Below are positions 1 through 6,663 of a stretch of DNA of 18,344 bases, in pieces. The first letter of the stretch is position 1, and every line of letters begins with the position of its first letter. Position numbers and translations under genes: made by a program. The stretch comes from DASTPP01 sp035762175 (GTDB lineage: Bacteria; Myxococcota_A; Polyangia; Polyangiales; Polyangiaceae): positions 1-18,344 of the forward strand of contig DASTPP010000154.1 of assembly GCA_035762175.1 (NCBI GenBank), in the 5' to 3' direction. The notes under the pieces were generated by a model, which did no database searches, was not told where the DNA came from, and worked only from the letters and a program-made list of their open reading frames with translations.

Positions 1-363
1 CTGACGCGCGCCACCTACGGCCTCGCGCTCTACCAGGCGTCGCGGCGCGAGGGCGCCCCGCGCCACCTCTTGCGCGCCGCCCTGCGCTTCGGCCTCTACG
101 GCGCCGGCTGGGACTTCATGACCAGCCCCCTCGGCGCCCTCTGGCTCGCCGCCACCGACGGGCGCAAGGCCCCCCAGCGCCTCGCGCGCTACGCGCTGCA
201 GACCCCCGGCCGCGCTACCACGGCCTTCATGCGCGGCATCTTCCAGCTCGAGGGCGCGCCCGCCAAGCGCGCCCGCCGCCGCGCCCTCACCGTCACCATG
301 TCGGCCGCGGTGCTCAGCATCATCGCCGGCATGGCCCTCGTCGCGCTCTCGCTCTTGCGCTGA
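1..363 (+). CDS. Unknown protein with C-terminal membrane anchor (3' part only)
   Basis: The reading frame is open from the first base and ends at TGA 361-363, so 120 C-terminal residues are visible and the true start lies upstream of the window. I do not recognise the family. The visible part is Arg/Ala-rich, with aromatic, amphipathic stretches (about residues 28-50, containing GWDF). It ends in a strong hydrophobic segment at about residues 98-118 (AVLSIIAGMALVALSLL) preceded by a basic patch (KRARRR). This is the pattern of a single C-terminal transmembrane anchor with the bulk on the cytoplasmic side, although earlier membrane segments may exist outside the window. The stop is followed within 40 bases by a dispersed intergenic repeat. 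Codon use matches the neighbouring genes. The gene is very probably real; its function is unknown. Confidence 0.6.
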   Translation: MTRATYGLALYQASRREGAPRHLLRAALRFGLYGAGWDFMTSPLGALWLAATDGRKAPQRLARYALQTPGRATTAFMRGIFQLEGAPAKRARRRALTVTMSAAVLSIIAGMALVALSLLR

Positions 364-401
364 CGGGCCATGCGAGAGCGGGCCCCGGGCGGCCCTGGCG
401 C

Positions 402-467
402 GGCCGCCGGCGAGGCTCCGTGAGCGAGGCCCGCTCGGGCAGGCCGCCGCGAAAAAACGCCGCCTGC
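402..467. repeat. Dispersed intergenic element, copy 1 (30-bp box plus A6-loop hairpin)
   Basis: Bases 402-431 match 18026-18055 at 29 of 30 positions. After an identical offset of 47 bases, both copies carry the 12-mer GCGAAAAAACGC (449-460 here). Around it is an imperfect stem: GCAGGC at 439-444 can pair with GCCTGC at 462-467, and GCG/CGC closes the A6 loop. The element lies just 3' of a plus-strand gene. No U-tract follows, so it is not a standard intrinsic terminator. It may be a REP-like element or an RNA hairpin. Confidence 0.7.
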
Positions 468-470
468 GGC

Positions 471-552
471 CGCGCCAAGGCCGCCCGGGGCCCGCTCTAA
501 AAGCGCCCCCCCGCGCCAAGGCCGCCCGGGGCCCGCTCTAAAAGCGCCCCCC
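471..552. repeat. 41-bp perfect tandem duplication spanning a stop codon
   Basis: Bases 471-511 are repeated exactly at 512-552. Each copy contains CCGCTCTAAAAGCG. On the minus strand this encodes the terminal residues Arg-Phe-stop of the TPR protein, so the stop of the gene at 538-540 is duplicated at 497-499. Because 41 is not a multiple of 3, the second copy ends a different minus-strand frame that also finishes in GGRF. Confidence 0.85.
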
Positions 553-1446
553 CGCCCCGAGGCCGCCGTAGCCGGGGCCCAGCGCGGGCACGACCCAGAG
601 CCCGGCGCCCGAAGGCGCGCTCGAGCGCTTGGGCGCGCTCAGAAAGTACCAGGTCAGGCCGCCCGCGACGGCCGCGCCGCCGACGCCCATCAGCCCCAGC
701 CCCACGCCCTGGAAGGTGCGGCCCCGGTTGCCGTCGTCGCGCGCCTTCCTCTCGGCCGCGACGTCGGGGTCGCAGAGCGCGTCGCCCCCGCACTTGTCGC
801 GCGCGTCGGACACGCGCGCGCTGCCGTCGACGTAGAAGTAGACCCCCGCCGCCAGGGCCGCCCCGCCGACGCCGGTCACCACCCAGGGCCAGGGGCCCGG
901 GCCCCGCCTGTCGACCACGACCGTCGAGCCGATGGCGCTCGACGCGCTCGGCCAGGGGGCGGGCGCCGACGACGCCGCGGGCGCCGCCGAGGCCGAGGCG
1001 GGCGGCGACGAGGCGGGCGGCGGCGGCGGCGAGGACTCGAGCTCGCGGCGGAGGTTCTCGATGCGGCGCCGCACGGTCGGCGCGTCGTCGGCGTCGGGCT
1101 TGCGCTGCAGGTACGCCTCGAGGCTGACGACGGCGCCGCGCAGGTTGCGCGCCCGCTCGTAGGCGTTCGCGAGGTTGCGCAGCATCACGACGGCGTTGCA
1201 GTCGAGGTCGAAGGCGTCGCGCCAGTAGCGGATGGCGCGCGCGTACTCGCCCTCCTCGTACGCCTGCCGGCCGGCGGCGAAGAGGCCCTTGGCCGCGTCC
1301 TGCTCGGCGCGCGTCACCTGCCCCGAGCAGGGGCGGTAGCCCGGCACGTCGCCCTCGACGATCGGCTGCGGCTGGGCGCGGGCCGAGAGGCCCGCCCCGA
1401 GCACGCCGCACACAAGGCCCCAAGCCAGCGGATGACGAAGACGCAT
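538..1446 (-). CDS. Secreted TPR-repeat protein with Pro/Ala linker and membrane segments
   Basis: This is a 302-residue protein of unknown exact role. The start at 1446 is chosen because it opens directly on a signal peptide (MRLRHPLAWGLVCGVLGAGL, cleavage near ARA-Q at residues 22-25); the frame is open 31 codons further upstream, but that part is Arg/Pro/Gly-rich and not secretory. Residues about 48-118 form helical TPR-like repeats (AGRQAYEEGEYARAIRYWRD, then NLANAYERARNLRGAVVSLE). Residues 139-170 are a Pro/Ser/Ala linker. Two glycine-rich hydrophobic segments follow (about 187-206 and 246-269), flanking a loop with two cysteines (residues 219 and 225). TPR modules bind proteins, so a periplasmic or membrane scaffold is plausible. 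It is in the same orientation as the kinase gene upstream (121-bp gap) and may be co-transcribed with it. The stop codon lies inside a 41-bp tandem repeat. Confidence 0.75.
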   Translation of the reverse strand: MRLRHPLAWGLVCGVLGAGLSARAQPQPIVEGDVPGYRPCSGQVTRAEQDAAKGLFAAGRQAYEEGEYARAIRYWRDAFDLDCNAVVMLRNLANAYERARNLRGAVVSLEAYLQRKPDADDAPTVRRRIENLRRELESSPPPPPASSPPASASAAPAASSAPAPWPSASSAIGSTVVVDRRGPGPWPWVVTGVGGAALAAGVYFYVDGSARVSDARDKCGGDALCDPDVAAERKARDDGNRGRTFQGVGLGLMGVGGAAVAGGLTWYFLSAPKRSSAPSGAGLWVVPALGPGYGGLGAGGRF

Positions 1447-1567
1447 CGGACGGTAGCGCCCCCTTCGGCCCGCGGGCCCCCGGGCCCCGGGCCCCGCGCG
1501 GGGCGGACGCCACTCTACCCGCGCCCCTCGCGGCCGCACAACATCGGCGTCGGGGGCCCGGCCCGCG

Positions 1568-3025
1568 TCAGGGGCAGCGGTCGGACGGGTAGAAGAGATG
1601 CACCTCGCCCGAGGCGGCGACGTTCGGCTGCTGCCAGGTCTTGCACCCTTGGGCCTCGACGCGCACCGTGACCGGCCCGCCCCGCGGCGCGCGGTAGGGC
1701 AGCGCGACCGACCGGCCGTCGACGGTGACCGTCGCGTTCGGGGGCAGCCCCTCGACGTGCAGCAAGAACTCGGCCCCGCCCGAGTCTTTGGGGCGGTTCG
1801 CCGAGGCGAGCAGGCCGATGATGACCCCGAGCCCGAGCGCGCCGGCCACCGAGACCGCCAGCAGGCCCGCCCACGACATGCGCGAGCGCCGCGGCGGCGA
1901 CTTGGCGCTCAGCGCCTTGACCCCGACCCGGGTCGAGTAGGGCGGCACCGTCGCCGCCGCCGACCCGGCCGGCGGGCGCGTCGAGGGCGCCCGGTTCGTC
2001 GAGGGCGGGCGCGACGAGTGCTTCGAGGGCGTCAGCAGCGTCTCGACGTCGTCGGCGTCGCTGCTGTCGAACGAGTCGAAGCTCGAGAGGTTGGTCAGCG
2101 CGCGCCGCAGGTCGGTGCCCGAGCCGTCGACGTTGAGGCTGGTGCGGGCGAAGTTCGCGAGCTCTTCGTAGAACTCGCGCACCGTCGCGAAGCGCGCGTC
2201 CGGGTCCTTGGCGAGCGCGCGCAAGATGAGCGCCTCGAGCGCCGGGTCGACCGGGGGCTCGAGCGGGATCGGGTCGCCGCCCACGATGGCGTCGATGAGC
2301 TCGTGCATCGCCGGCGCCTGGAAGGGCAGCTTGCCCGCGAGCATCTCGTAGAGCAAAACCCCGAGCGCCCAGATGTCGGCCCGCGCGTCGACCGGCGCCT
2401 CGCCGCGAATCGCCTCGGGCGAGACGTAGGCCGGCGTGCCCAAGAGCGCCCCCGCCTGCGTCAGCCCGTGGCGCGAGCGGTCGGACCCGTCGACGATGAG
2501 CGAGACGCCGAAGTCGAGAATCTTCGGCCGCTCGCGCCCGTCTTCGCCGAGCGCCAGAAAGATGTTCTCGGGCTTCAGATCGCGGTGAATCACGCCCTTG
2601 GCGTGCGCGGCGGCCACCCCGCGCATCGACGCGAGCCCGACGCGCACCGCCTCTTCGACCGTCAACTTGCCCCGCGAGCGCAGGCGCGCCGCCAGCGTCT
2701 CGCCCTGCAAGAGCTCCATCACGATGAAGGGCGCGCCCGATACGGTGAGGCCGAAATCGTACACCCTCACCACATTCTCGTGATCGAGGGCCGCCGTCGC
2801 CCTCGCCTCGCGCCGAAACCGGGCCACCAGGCGGGGGTCGTCGGTCAGGGGGCCGTGCATCACCTTGACGGCCACCCGGGTGTGCAGGGCGAGGTTGTCG
2901 GCGACCCAGACCGTCGCCATGCCCCCCTCGCCCAGCTTGTTTACCAGGCGATATTTGCGGACGAGCACGTCACCAGGGCCCAACGTACCCCCGCCGAGGC
3001 CCCAGGGACCGCTCTCGCCCGGCAT
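1568..3025 (-). CDS. Membrane-anchored eukaryotic-type serine/threonine protein kinase
   Basis: This 485-residue kinase would phosphorylate Ser/Thr on unknown partners. Its Hanks motifs are complete: glycine loop GEGGMATV at 32-39, ATP-binding Lys54 in VAVK, catalytic HRDLKPEN at 147-154, DFG at 171-173, activation-segment end GTPAYVSPE (196-204) and DIW at 217-219, so it should be active. A Ser/Thr/Pro-rich juxtamembrane linker (about 300-385) leads to a transmembrane helix at 386-407. An extracytoplasmic PEGA-like beta domain follows at about 420-465 (VEGLPPNATVTVDGR). This is the familiar PknB-like layout with a sensor tail. The start at 3025 is preferred because AAGG sits 8 bases upstream; the longer frame to 3112 lacks homology to the fold. 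It is divergent from hisIE, with a 116-bp shared upstream region. The substrate cannot be told from sequence. Confidence 0.93.
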   Translation of the reverse strand: MPGESGPWGLGGGTLGPGDVLVRKYRLVNKLGEGGMATVWVADNLALHTRVAVKVMHGPLTDDPRLVARFRREARATAALDHENVVRVYDFGLTVSGAPFIVMELLQGETLAARLRSRGKLTVEEAVRVGLASMRGVAAAHAKGVIHRDLKPENIFLALGEDGRERPKILDFGVSLIVDGSDRSRHGLTQAGALLGTPAYVSPEAIRGEAPVDARADIWALGVLLYEMLAGKLPFQAPAMHELIDAIVGGDPIPLEPPVDPALEALILRALAKDPDARFATVREFYEELANFARTSLNVDGSGTDLRRALTNLSSFDSFDSSDADDVETLLTPSKHSSRPPSTNRAPSTRPPAGSAAATVPPYSTRVGVKALSAKSPPRRSRMSWAGLLAVSVAGALGLGVIIGLLASANRPKDSGGAEFLLHVEGLPPNATVTVDGRSVALPYRAPRGGPVTVRVEAQGCKTWQQPNVAASGEVHLFYPSDRCP

Positions 3026-3141
3026 TCGCTGCACCTTACCCTTGGCCCCGAGCCTAGCAACTTCTCTCGGCGCCGAAACCACCTCTATACACGTCTCTCT
3101 CGCCTCTTGCACCCGTCAGCGCATTCGCCCAGGGTTTTTGC
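3026..3141. promoter_or_regulatory. Divergent upstream region of the kinase and hisIE
   Basis: These 116 bp separate two divergent starts and must hold both promoters. On the plus strand TATACA at 3086-3091 resembles a -10 box about 50 bases before the hisIE start, and the same bases read TGTATA on the minus strand. No convincing -35 partner is seen for either direction. A ribosome-binding site for the kinase (AAGG) and one for hisIE (AGGG, 3131-3134) lie at the two edges. Confidence 0.3.
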
Positions 3142-3846
3142 GTGCCAGCCCCCCCCCCTCCGCCCCCCTCGCCCCCCCTCCGCTTCGACGACCAGGGCCT
3201 CGTGACCGGTGTTGTCCAAGACCCGCTCACGGGCGAGGTGCGCATGGTCGGACACCTGTCGCGCGAGGCCCTCGCCGAGACCCTGCGCTCGCGCCTCGTC
3301 ACCTTCTTCAGCCGCTCGCGCGGCCGGCTCTGGGTCAAGGGCGAGACGAGCGGCCACTCGCTCGCCCTCGAGCGGGCCGTGGCCGACTGCGACGGCGACG
3401 CCCTGCTGCTCTTCGCCGAGCCGAAGGGGCCCACCTGCCACACCGGGCGCGAGGCCTGCTTCTTCCGCGACCCCGAGGGCGGGGCCGAGGCCGAAGCGCC
3501 CCAGTCGGCCGCGCCCTTTCTGGTCGAACTCGAGCGCGAACTCGAACGGCGGCGCGACGCCGACGGGCGGCAAAGCTACACCAAGAGCCTGCTCGAGGCG
3601 GGCCCCCGGCGCGTCGGCGAAAAGATCGTCGAAGAGGCCGGCGAGCTCGCCCGCGCCCTCGAAGCCGAAGACGACGAGCGCGTCGCCGCCGAGGCCGCCG
3701 ACCTGCTCTACCACGCGCTCGTCGGGCTGCTCTCGCGCCGCGTGCCCCTGCGCGCCGTCTTGGCCGCCCTCGCCCGCCGCGCCGGCACGAGCGGCCACGA
3801 CGAAAAGCGCGCCCGGGCCGCGAAGCCCCCGGCCCCCTCGCCCTAA
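3142..3846 (+). CDS. hisIE: Bifunctional phosphoribosyl-AMP cyclohydrolase / phosphoribosyl-ATP pyrophosphatase
   Basis: This enzyme catalyses the second and third steps of histidine synthesis, hydrolysing PR-ATP to PR-AMP and then opening the purine ring. The cyclohydrolase domain spans about residues 12-108. It has FFSRSRGRLWVKGETSGH (55-72), metal-binding DCDGD (82-86) and zinc-ligand cysteines C83, C99 (in CHTG) and C106. The pyrophosphatase domain spans about 125-212. It has SYTKSLLEAG (145-154), the EEAGE helix (164-168) and the metal-binding EAADLLYH signature (184-191). The length of 234 residues fits the fused family. The start is GTG at 3142, with AGGG 7 bases upstream. Residues 4-12 are an unusual proline run and the C-terminus is a basic, Ala/Pro-rich tail. 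No other his gene lies in the window, so it is detached from any his operon here. Both activities look intact. Confidence 0.95.
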   Translation: MPAPPPPPPSPPLRFDDQGLVTGVVQDPLTGEVRMVGHLSREALAETLRSRLVTFFSRSRGRLWVKGETSGHSLALERAVADCDGDALLLFAEPKGPTCHTGREACFFRDPEGGAEAEAPQSAAPFLVELERELERRRDADGRQSYTKSLLEAGPRRVGEKIVEEAGELARALEAEDDERVAAEAADLLYHALVGLLSRRVPLRAVLAALARRAGTSGHDEKRARAAKPPAPSP

Positions 3847-3981
3847 CCTCGTCGCCGAAGCGGGGCGCGGCAGCCGGGGCTCGCAAGCCCGAAGCGCCCC
3901 CCGCCGAGGCCGCGGCGGGCGCTCACCCCCCCCGCCGGCGGGCCCGGGCGGGCCCCGACCGGCGCACGCGCCCTCGGCGCC
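3847..3981. other. Convergent gap with GC palindrome between hisIE and the small membrane-protein gene
   Basis: This is a gap between two converging genes. It contains the perfect 12-base palindrome CCCGCCGGCGGG (3931-3942), flanked by further G/C runs. It could form a hairpin on either transcript and so act as a bidirectional barrier, but there is no T-tract on either side, so an intrinsic terminator is not supported. Confidence 0.25.
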
Positions 3982-4167
3982 TCAACCGAGGCCGAGGACG
4001 GCCGACACCGGCGCGAAGACCGTCGCCGAGACGCAGACCCAGAGCGCCAGGTACACCGTCACGAGCAGCGCGCCCGCGACGATCTCGCGAGTTGGGCCGC
4101 CGGCGGCCTCGGCCGCGTCGCGGCCAGTTTCGTTGGATTGATGAAGCATCGTCATTTCGCGAGTCAT
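3982..4167 (-). CDS. Small single-pass membrane protein (61 residues)
   Basis: I do not recognise a family. The predicted protein has a polar N-terminal third (MTREMTMLHQSNETGRDAAE), then a basic/polar hinge (GGPTREI), then one long hydrophobic segment at about residues 29-60 (ALLVTVYLALWVCVSATVFA). This looks like a single-pass membrane protein with a cytoplasmic N-terminus. The start at 4167 has AGGGG 9 bases upstream; internal Met codons at residues 5 and 7 are alternatives. A sigma-70-like promoter (4211-4238) sits at a suitable distance, giving a leader of about 35-40 bases. This independent evidence makes a real gene likely despite its size. It is convergent to hisIE. The function is unknown. 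Confidence 0.6.
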   Translation of the reverse strand: MTREMTMLHQSNETGRDAAEAAGGPTREIVAGALLVTVYLALWVCVSATVFAPVSAVLGLG

Positions 4168-4210
4168 GGCTGGTTACCCCTAAACGTGAGCCCCCCCTCA
4201 GACGCCCAGA

Positions 4211-4238
4211 CATTTAGTGCCGCGGCGCGCAACGTCAA
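4211..4238 (-). promoter_or_regulatory. Sigma-70-like promoter of the small membrane-protein gene
   Basis: Read on the minus strand there is TTGACG (complement of 4233-4238), a 16-base spacer, and TAAATG (complement of 4211-4216) as a -10 box. The expected transcript start near 4203 gives a short leader to the ATG at 4167, with an AGGGG ribosome-binding site between. The -35 box is five of six to consensus; the -10 box is weaker. Confidence 0.45.
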
Positions 4239-4299
4239 GGGCTGAGACAGAGATTTTTCGAAGGTTCTACGCTACGGAAATGTCGGTGGCGAAGAACAG

Positions 4300-4317
4300 C
4301 GCGTTAACCGCGTTAAC
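4300..4317. repeat. Tandem 9-bp repeat with two GTTAAC palindromes
   Basis: CGCGTTAAC occurs twice without a gap, placing two palindromic GTTAAC cores 9 bases apart in an AT-richer pocket. Nine bases is close to one helical turn, as in paired operator half-sites. It could be a regulator binding site for the leftward small gene, whose -35 box lies at 4233-4238. No regulator is identified. Confidence 0.35.
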
Positions 4318-4750
4318 TATCGACGATTCTACGGTGTCGGAGGCTCGACCCAGAGCGAAAAAGCTAACCAAGCTCACGCGATCTAGCTCACAAAACCCGG
4401 CCAAACGGGCCGCTCCCCCCGGCTTGCCCCGCGGAAGGCAGGTTGTTGACCTTCGGCAGCGGCCCTCGGCCAAGATCTTTGGGTCAGAGCGCCTCGATCC
4501 GACAAACCTTCGGGCTAAGGCAGCCTCGATAGATAGACCGTCGGGCGAGGCGCCCGCCCACCGGTGGCCGTACCGAGGCCCATGGCGGGTTGGCCTCGCC
4601 GGGCGTCAAGCCGCGATCACCCCGCGCCGCTCGGCACGAGCGGCGAGATCACCTCGACCCGTTCGAGCCGGACGCCGTCCGAGGCCGAACCGGGATCGTT
4701 CGATTCGGCTGCTCGATGAACAGGCCGGGAGGGCGAGAACTTCCCCGGTC

Positions 4751-4885
4751 GGCGGCGCGAGGGCCGGCCCCGGCGGCGCGAGGGCCAGCCCCGGCGGCGC
4801 GAAGGCCGGCCTCGGCGGCGCGAGGGCCAGCCCTGGCGGCGCGAAGGCCGACCTCGGCGGCGCGAGGGCCGGCCTCGGCGGCGCG
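4751..4885. repeat. 21-bp minisatellite, six copies plus a partial one
   Basis: Six units of 21 bases (4751, 4772, 4793, 4814, 4835 and 4856) plus a partial unit at 4877-4885. Each begins GGCGGCGCGA, and the variable part is (G/A)GGCC(G/A)(G/A)CC(C/T)(C/T). Variation is confined to a few positions, with alternating A/B-type units that suggest unit-wise duplication. It ends about 35 bases downstream of the OmpA-type gene's stop codon. Because 21 is a multiple of 3, all frames stay open through it. Confidence 0.9.
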
Positions 4886-4920
4886 GGGCGTTCGCGGGCG
4901 GCGCCGGGGCCGCCCGGAGC

Positions 4921-6663
4921 TCACTGCTCGAGGATGCGGAACTCGACGCGGCGGTTTCGGGCGCGCCCGATGTCGGTGTCGTTGCTCGCGATGGGCTTGT
5001 CGGGCCCGAAGCCCTCGGAGGTGAGGCGGTCGGACTCGATCTTGCCCTTGTCGATGATGTACCTGCGCACGCTCTCGGCGCGGGAGGCCGACAGGTCTTT
5101 GTTCATCTGGTAGGCGCCGCGGCTGTCGGTGTGGCCCTCGATGCTCACCTTGCGAATGTTGGTGTTGATCCGCAGGAGGCTGATGACCTCTTCGAGGATG
5201 GGGAAGCTGACCGGCTTGATGGTGGCCTTGCCGGTGTCGAACTCGATCTTCTTGAGGATTTGGATCTCGTTCGAGCCCTCGATCTTGCGGATGAACTCGG
5301 GGCAGCCGTTCGCGCCCTTCTTGCCCGAGGGCTTGCCGGGCTCGCGGGGGCAGTCGTCCTTGACGTCGGGCACGCCGTCTTGGTCGAAGTCGTCTTCGGG
5401 GCAGCCGTCGGCGTCGTCGATGCCGTCGCGGTCTTCGGGCACGTCGGGGCACTTGTCTTCACGGTCGGGGATGCCGTCGCCGTCGCGGTCGCTCTCCTGG
5501 GGGCAGCCGTCGTTGGGCTTCGGCTCTTTGTGGTCTTCGGCCGCGTCGGGGCAGGCGTCGATCGCGTCGGGGAAGCCGTCGCCGTCGCGGTCGGGCTCGT
5601 GCTCGGCGACGCGGTCGGCGGGGGCGATGAAGCGGCCGCGGGGCGCGGGCGGGCGGGTGTCGCTCAGGCCGAAGTGGTAGCCGACGCGCAGGAGCACGCG
5701 CAGGTCGGGGGCCGAGTAGCCGTTGGCGAGCAGGGTGCCGGCGCCGAGCGCGGCCCACCAGGGGCGGTTCTCGCCGCCGAAGGCGTGGCGCGCCTCGGCG
5801 AGCCACTCGATGGGGGTGTTGCGGCTCTTGAAGAAGGTGCTCCGGCCGCCCTCGCTCGTCAGGCCGGTCGAGCCGTGCACCTGCGCGCCGAAGCGCCACT
5901 GCCCCTCGCGCACGGGCAGGAAGAGCCCGGCGGCGAAGATGCCCTCGTTGCGGAAGCGCAAGAGGCCGACCTCGTGGTAGGGGCGCACGTGCACGCCGAG
6001 GTTCTCGGCGACGACGAAGGGGCCGAGCTTCTGCTCGGCCATGGCCTGCACGAGGCTGTGCGAGGAGCGGTCGCCGGTGAACGAGAACTGGTCGCCGGTC
6101 GGCACGAAGAGGCTGACGCTGCCGCCGAGGCGGAAGGCGCCCGAGTCGCTCGCGTAGGCGATGCCGCGCGCGTCGAGGCGCACGTCGCCGACGGCGACCA
6201 TGTTGACGTCGACGCCCTGGGTGACGCCGGTGCCGGGGTCGTTCGAGGTGTTGACCACCGTGAGCGGGGCCGTGACGGCGAAGCCGAAGCGGCCCAAGAT
6301 CTCGGTGCCGGCCGAGGCGAAGAGCGTCGCCTGGTTGCTGATGACGGCCGAGCCCTCGCGGCGCAGGCGCGCGTCGTCGGTGATGGCCGAGATGCCGACG
6401 GGGTTGAGCACGTAGCCGGCGGTCAGGTCGCCGAAGAAGCGCGTGCGCTCGCTCATGACGGGGCGCCAGACGGCGAACCCGTCGTCGGGGTTGGTGCCGA
6501 GCAGGATGCGGTCGGCGGTGAAGCCGCGCTGCTGGGCGGCGGCGGGGCGGGGCGCGACGAGCGCGAGCACAAGGGCGAGGGCGAGGGCGCAGGCGCCGAG
6601 GGCGCGGAGCGGCGAAAGAGACGGACGGCGCCGCGAGTGCGCAAGGCGTTTCGTCATCGGCAT
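4921..6663 (-). CDS. OmpA-family outer-membrane protein with thrombospondin type 3 repeats
   Basis: This 580-residue protein probably spans the outer membrane and tethers it to peptidoglycan. The start at 6663 (MPMTKR) has GGAGG 11 bases upstream. Residues about 18-44 are a signal peptide (hydrophobic ALALALVLALV, cleavage near AAA-QQ). Residues about 47-345 are rich in alternating aromatic/small residues, as in a beta-barrel. Residues about 355-440 are TSP3 repeats: DRDGDGFPDAIDACPD, DRDGDGIPDREDKCPD and DFDQDGVPDVKDDCP, with Asp patterns that bind calcium. The C-terminal OmpA domain (about 465-580) has IEFDTGKATI, GHTDSRG (diaminopimelate-binding region), SASRAESVRRYI and GRARNRRVEF. The barrel-TSP3-OmpA order is common in myxobacteria. 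It is divergent from rpmH. It could take part in outer-membrane stability or adhesion; its partner is unknown. No cysteine-rich TraA-like gene adjoins it. Confidence 0.93.
   Translation of the reverse strand: MPMTKRLAHSRRRPSLSPLRALGACALALALVLALVAPRPAAAQQRGFTADRILLGTNPDDGFAVWRPVMSERTRFFGDLTAGYVLNPVGISAITDDARLRREGSAVISNQATLFASAGTEILGRFGFAVTAPLTVVNTSNDPGTGVTQGVDVNMVAVGDVRLDARGIAYASDSGAFRLGGSVSLFVPTGDQFSFTGDRSSHSLVQAMAEQKLGPFVVAENLGVHVRPYHEVGLLRFRNEGIFAAGLFLPVREGQWRFGAQVHGSTGLTSEGGRSTFFKSRNTPIEWLAEARHAFGGENRPWWAALGAGTLLANGYSAPDLRVLLRVGYHFGLSDTRPPAPRGRFIAPADRVAEHEPDRDGDGFPDAIDACPDAAEDHKEPKPNDGCPQESDRDGDGIPDREDKCPDVPEDRDGIDDADGCPEDDFDQDGVPDVKDDCPREPGKPSGKKGANGCPEFIRKIEGSNEIQILKKIEFDTGKATIKPVSFPILEEVISLLRINTNIRKVSIEGHTDSRGAYQMNKDLSASRAESVRRYIIDKGKIESDRLTSEGFGPDKPIASNDTDIGRARNRRVEFRILEQ

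Larger units (their letters stand above)
4239..4920. other. Long gene-poor stretch, AT-richer at its left end
   Basis: About 680 bases hold no gene I can support; the open frames here lack family features and ribosome-binding sites. Roughly 4240-4530 is clearly less GC-rich than the rest of the window. It contains two adjacent 9-base direct repeats CGCGTTAAC (4300-4308 and 4309-4317), each with the palindrome GTTAAC, about 60-80 bases upstream of the small-gene promoter. A hairpin CGGGCG-AGG-CGCCCG lies at 4542-4556. The right end is a 21-bp minisatellite (4751-4885). I found no DnaA-box-like TTATCCACA sequences, so I do not call an origin. Confidence 0.4.

Noticed and set aside
4217..5113. 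A 298-codon plus-strand open frame in the gene-poor stretch
   Set aside because: It crosses the minisatellite and the 3' end of the OmpA-type gene, has no ribosome-binding site and no recognisable domain.
4921..6663. TraB-like outer-membrane exchange protein
   Set aside because: OmpA-domain barrels are widespread in myxobacteria, and no TraA-like cysteine-rich partner gene is adjacent.
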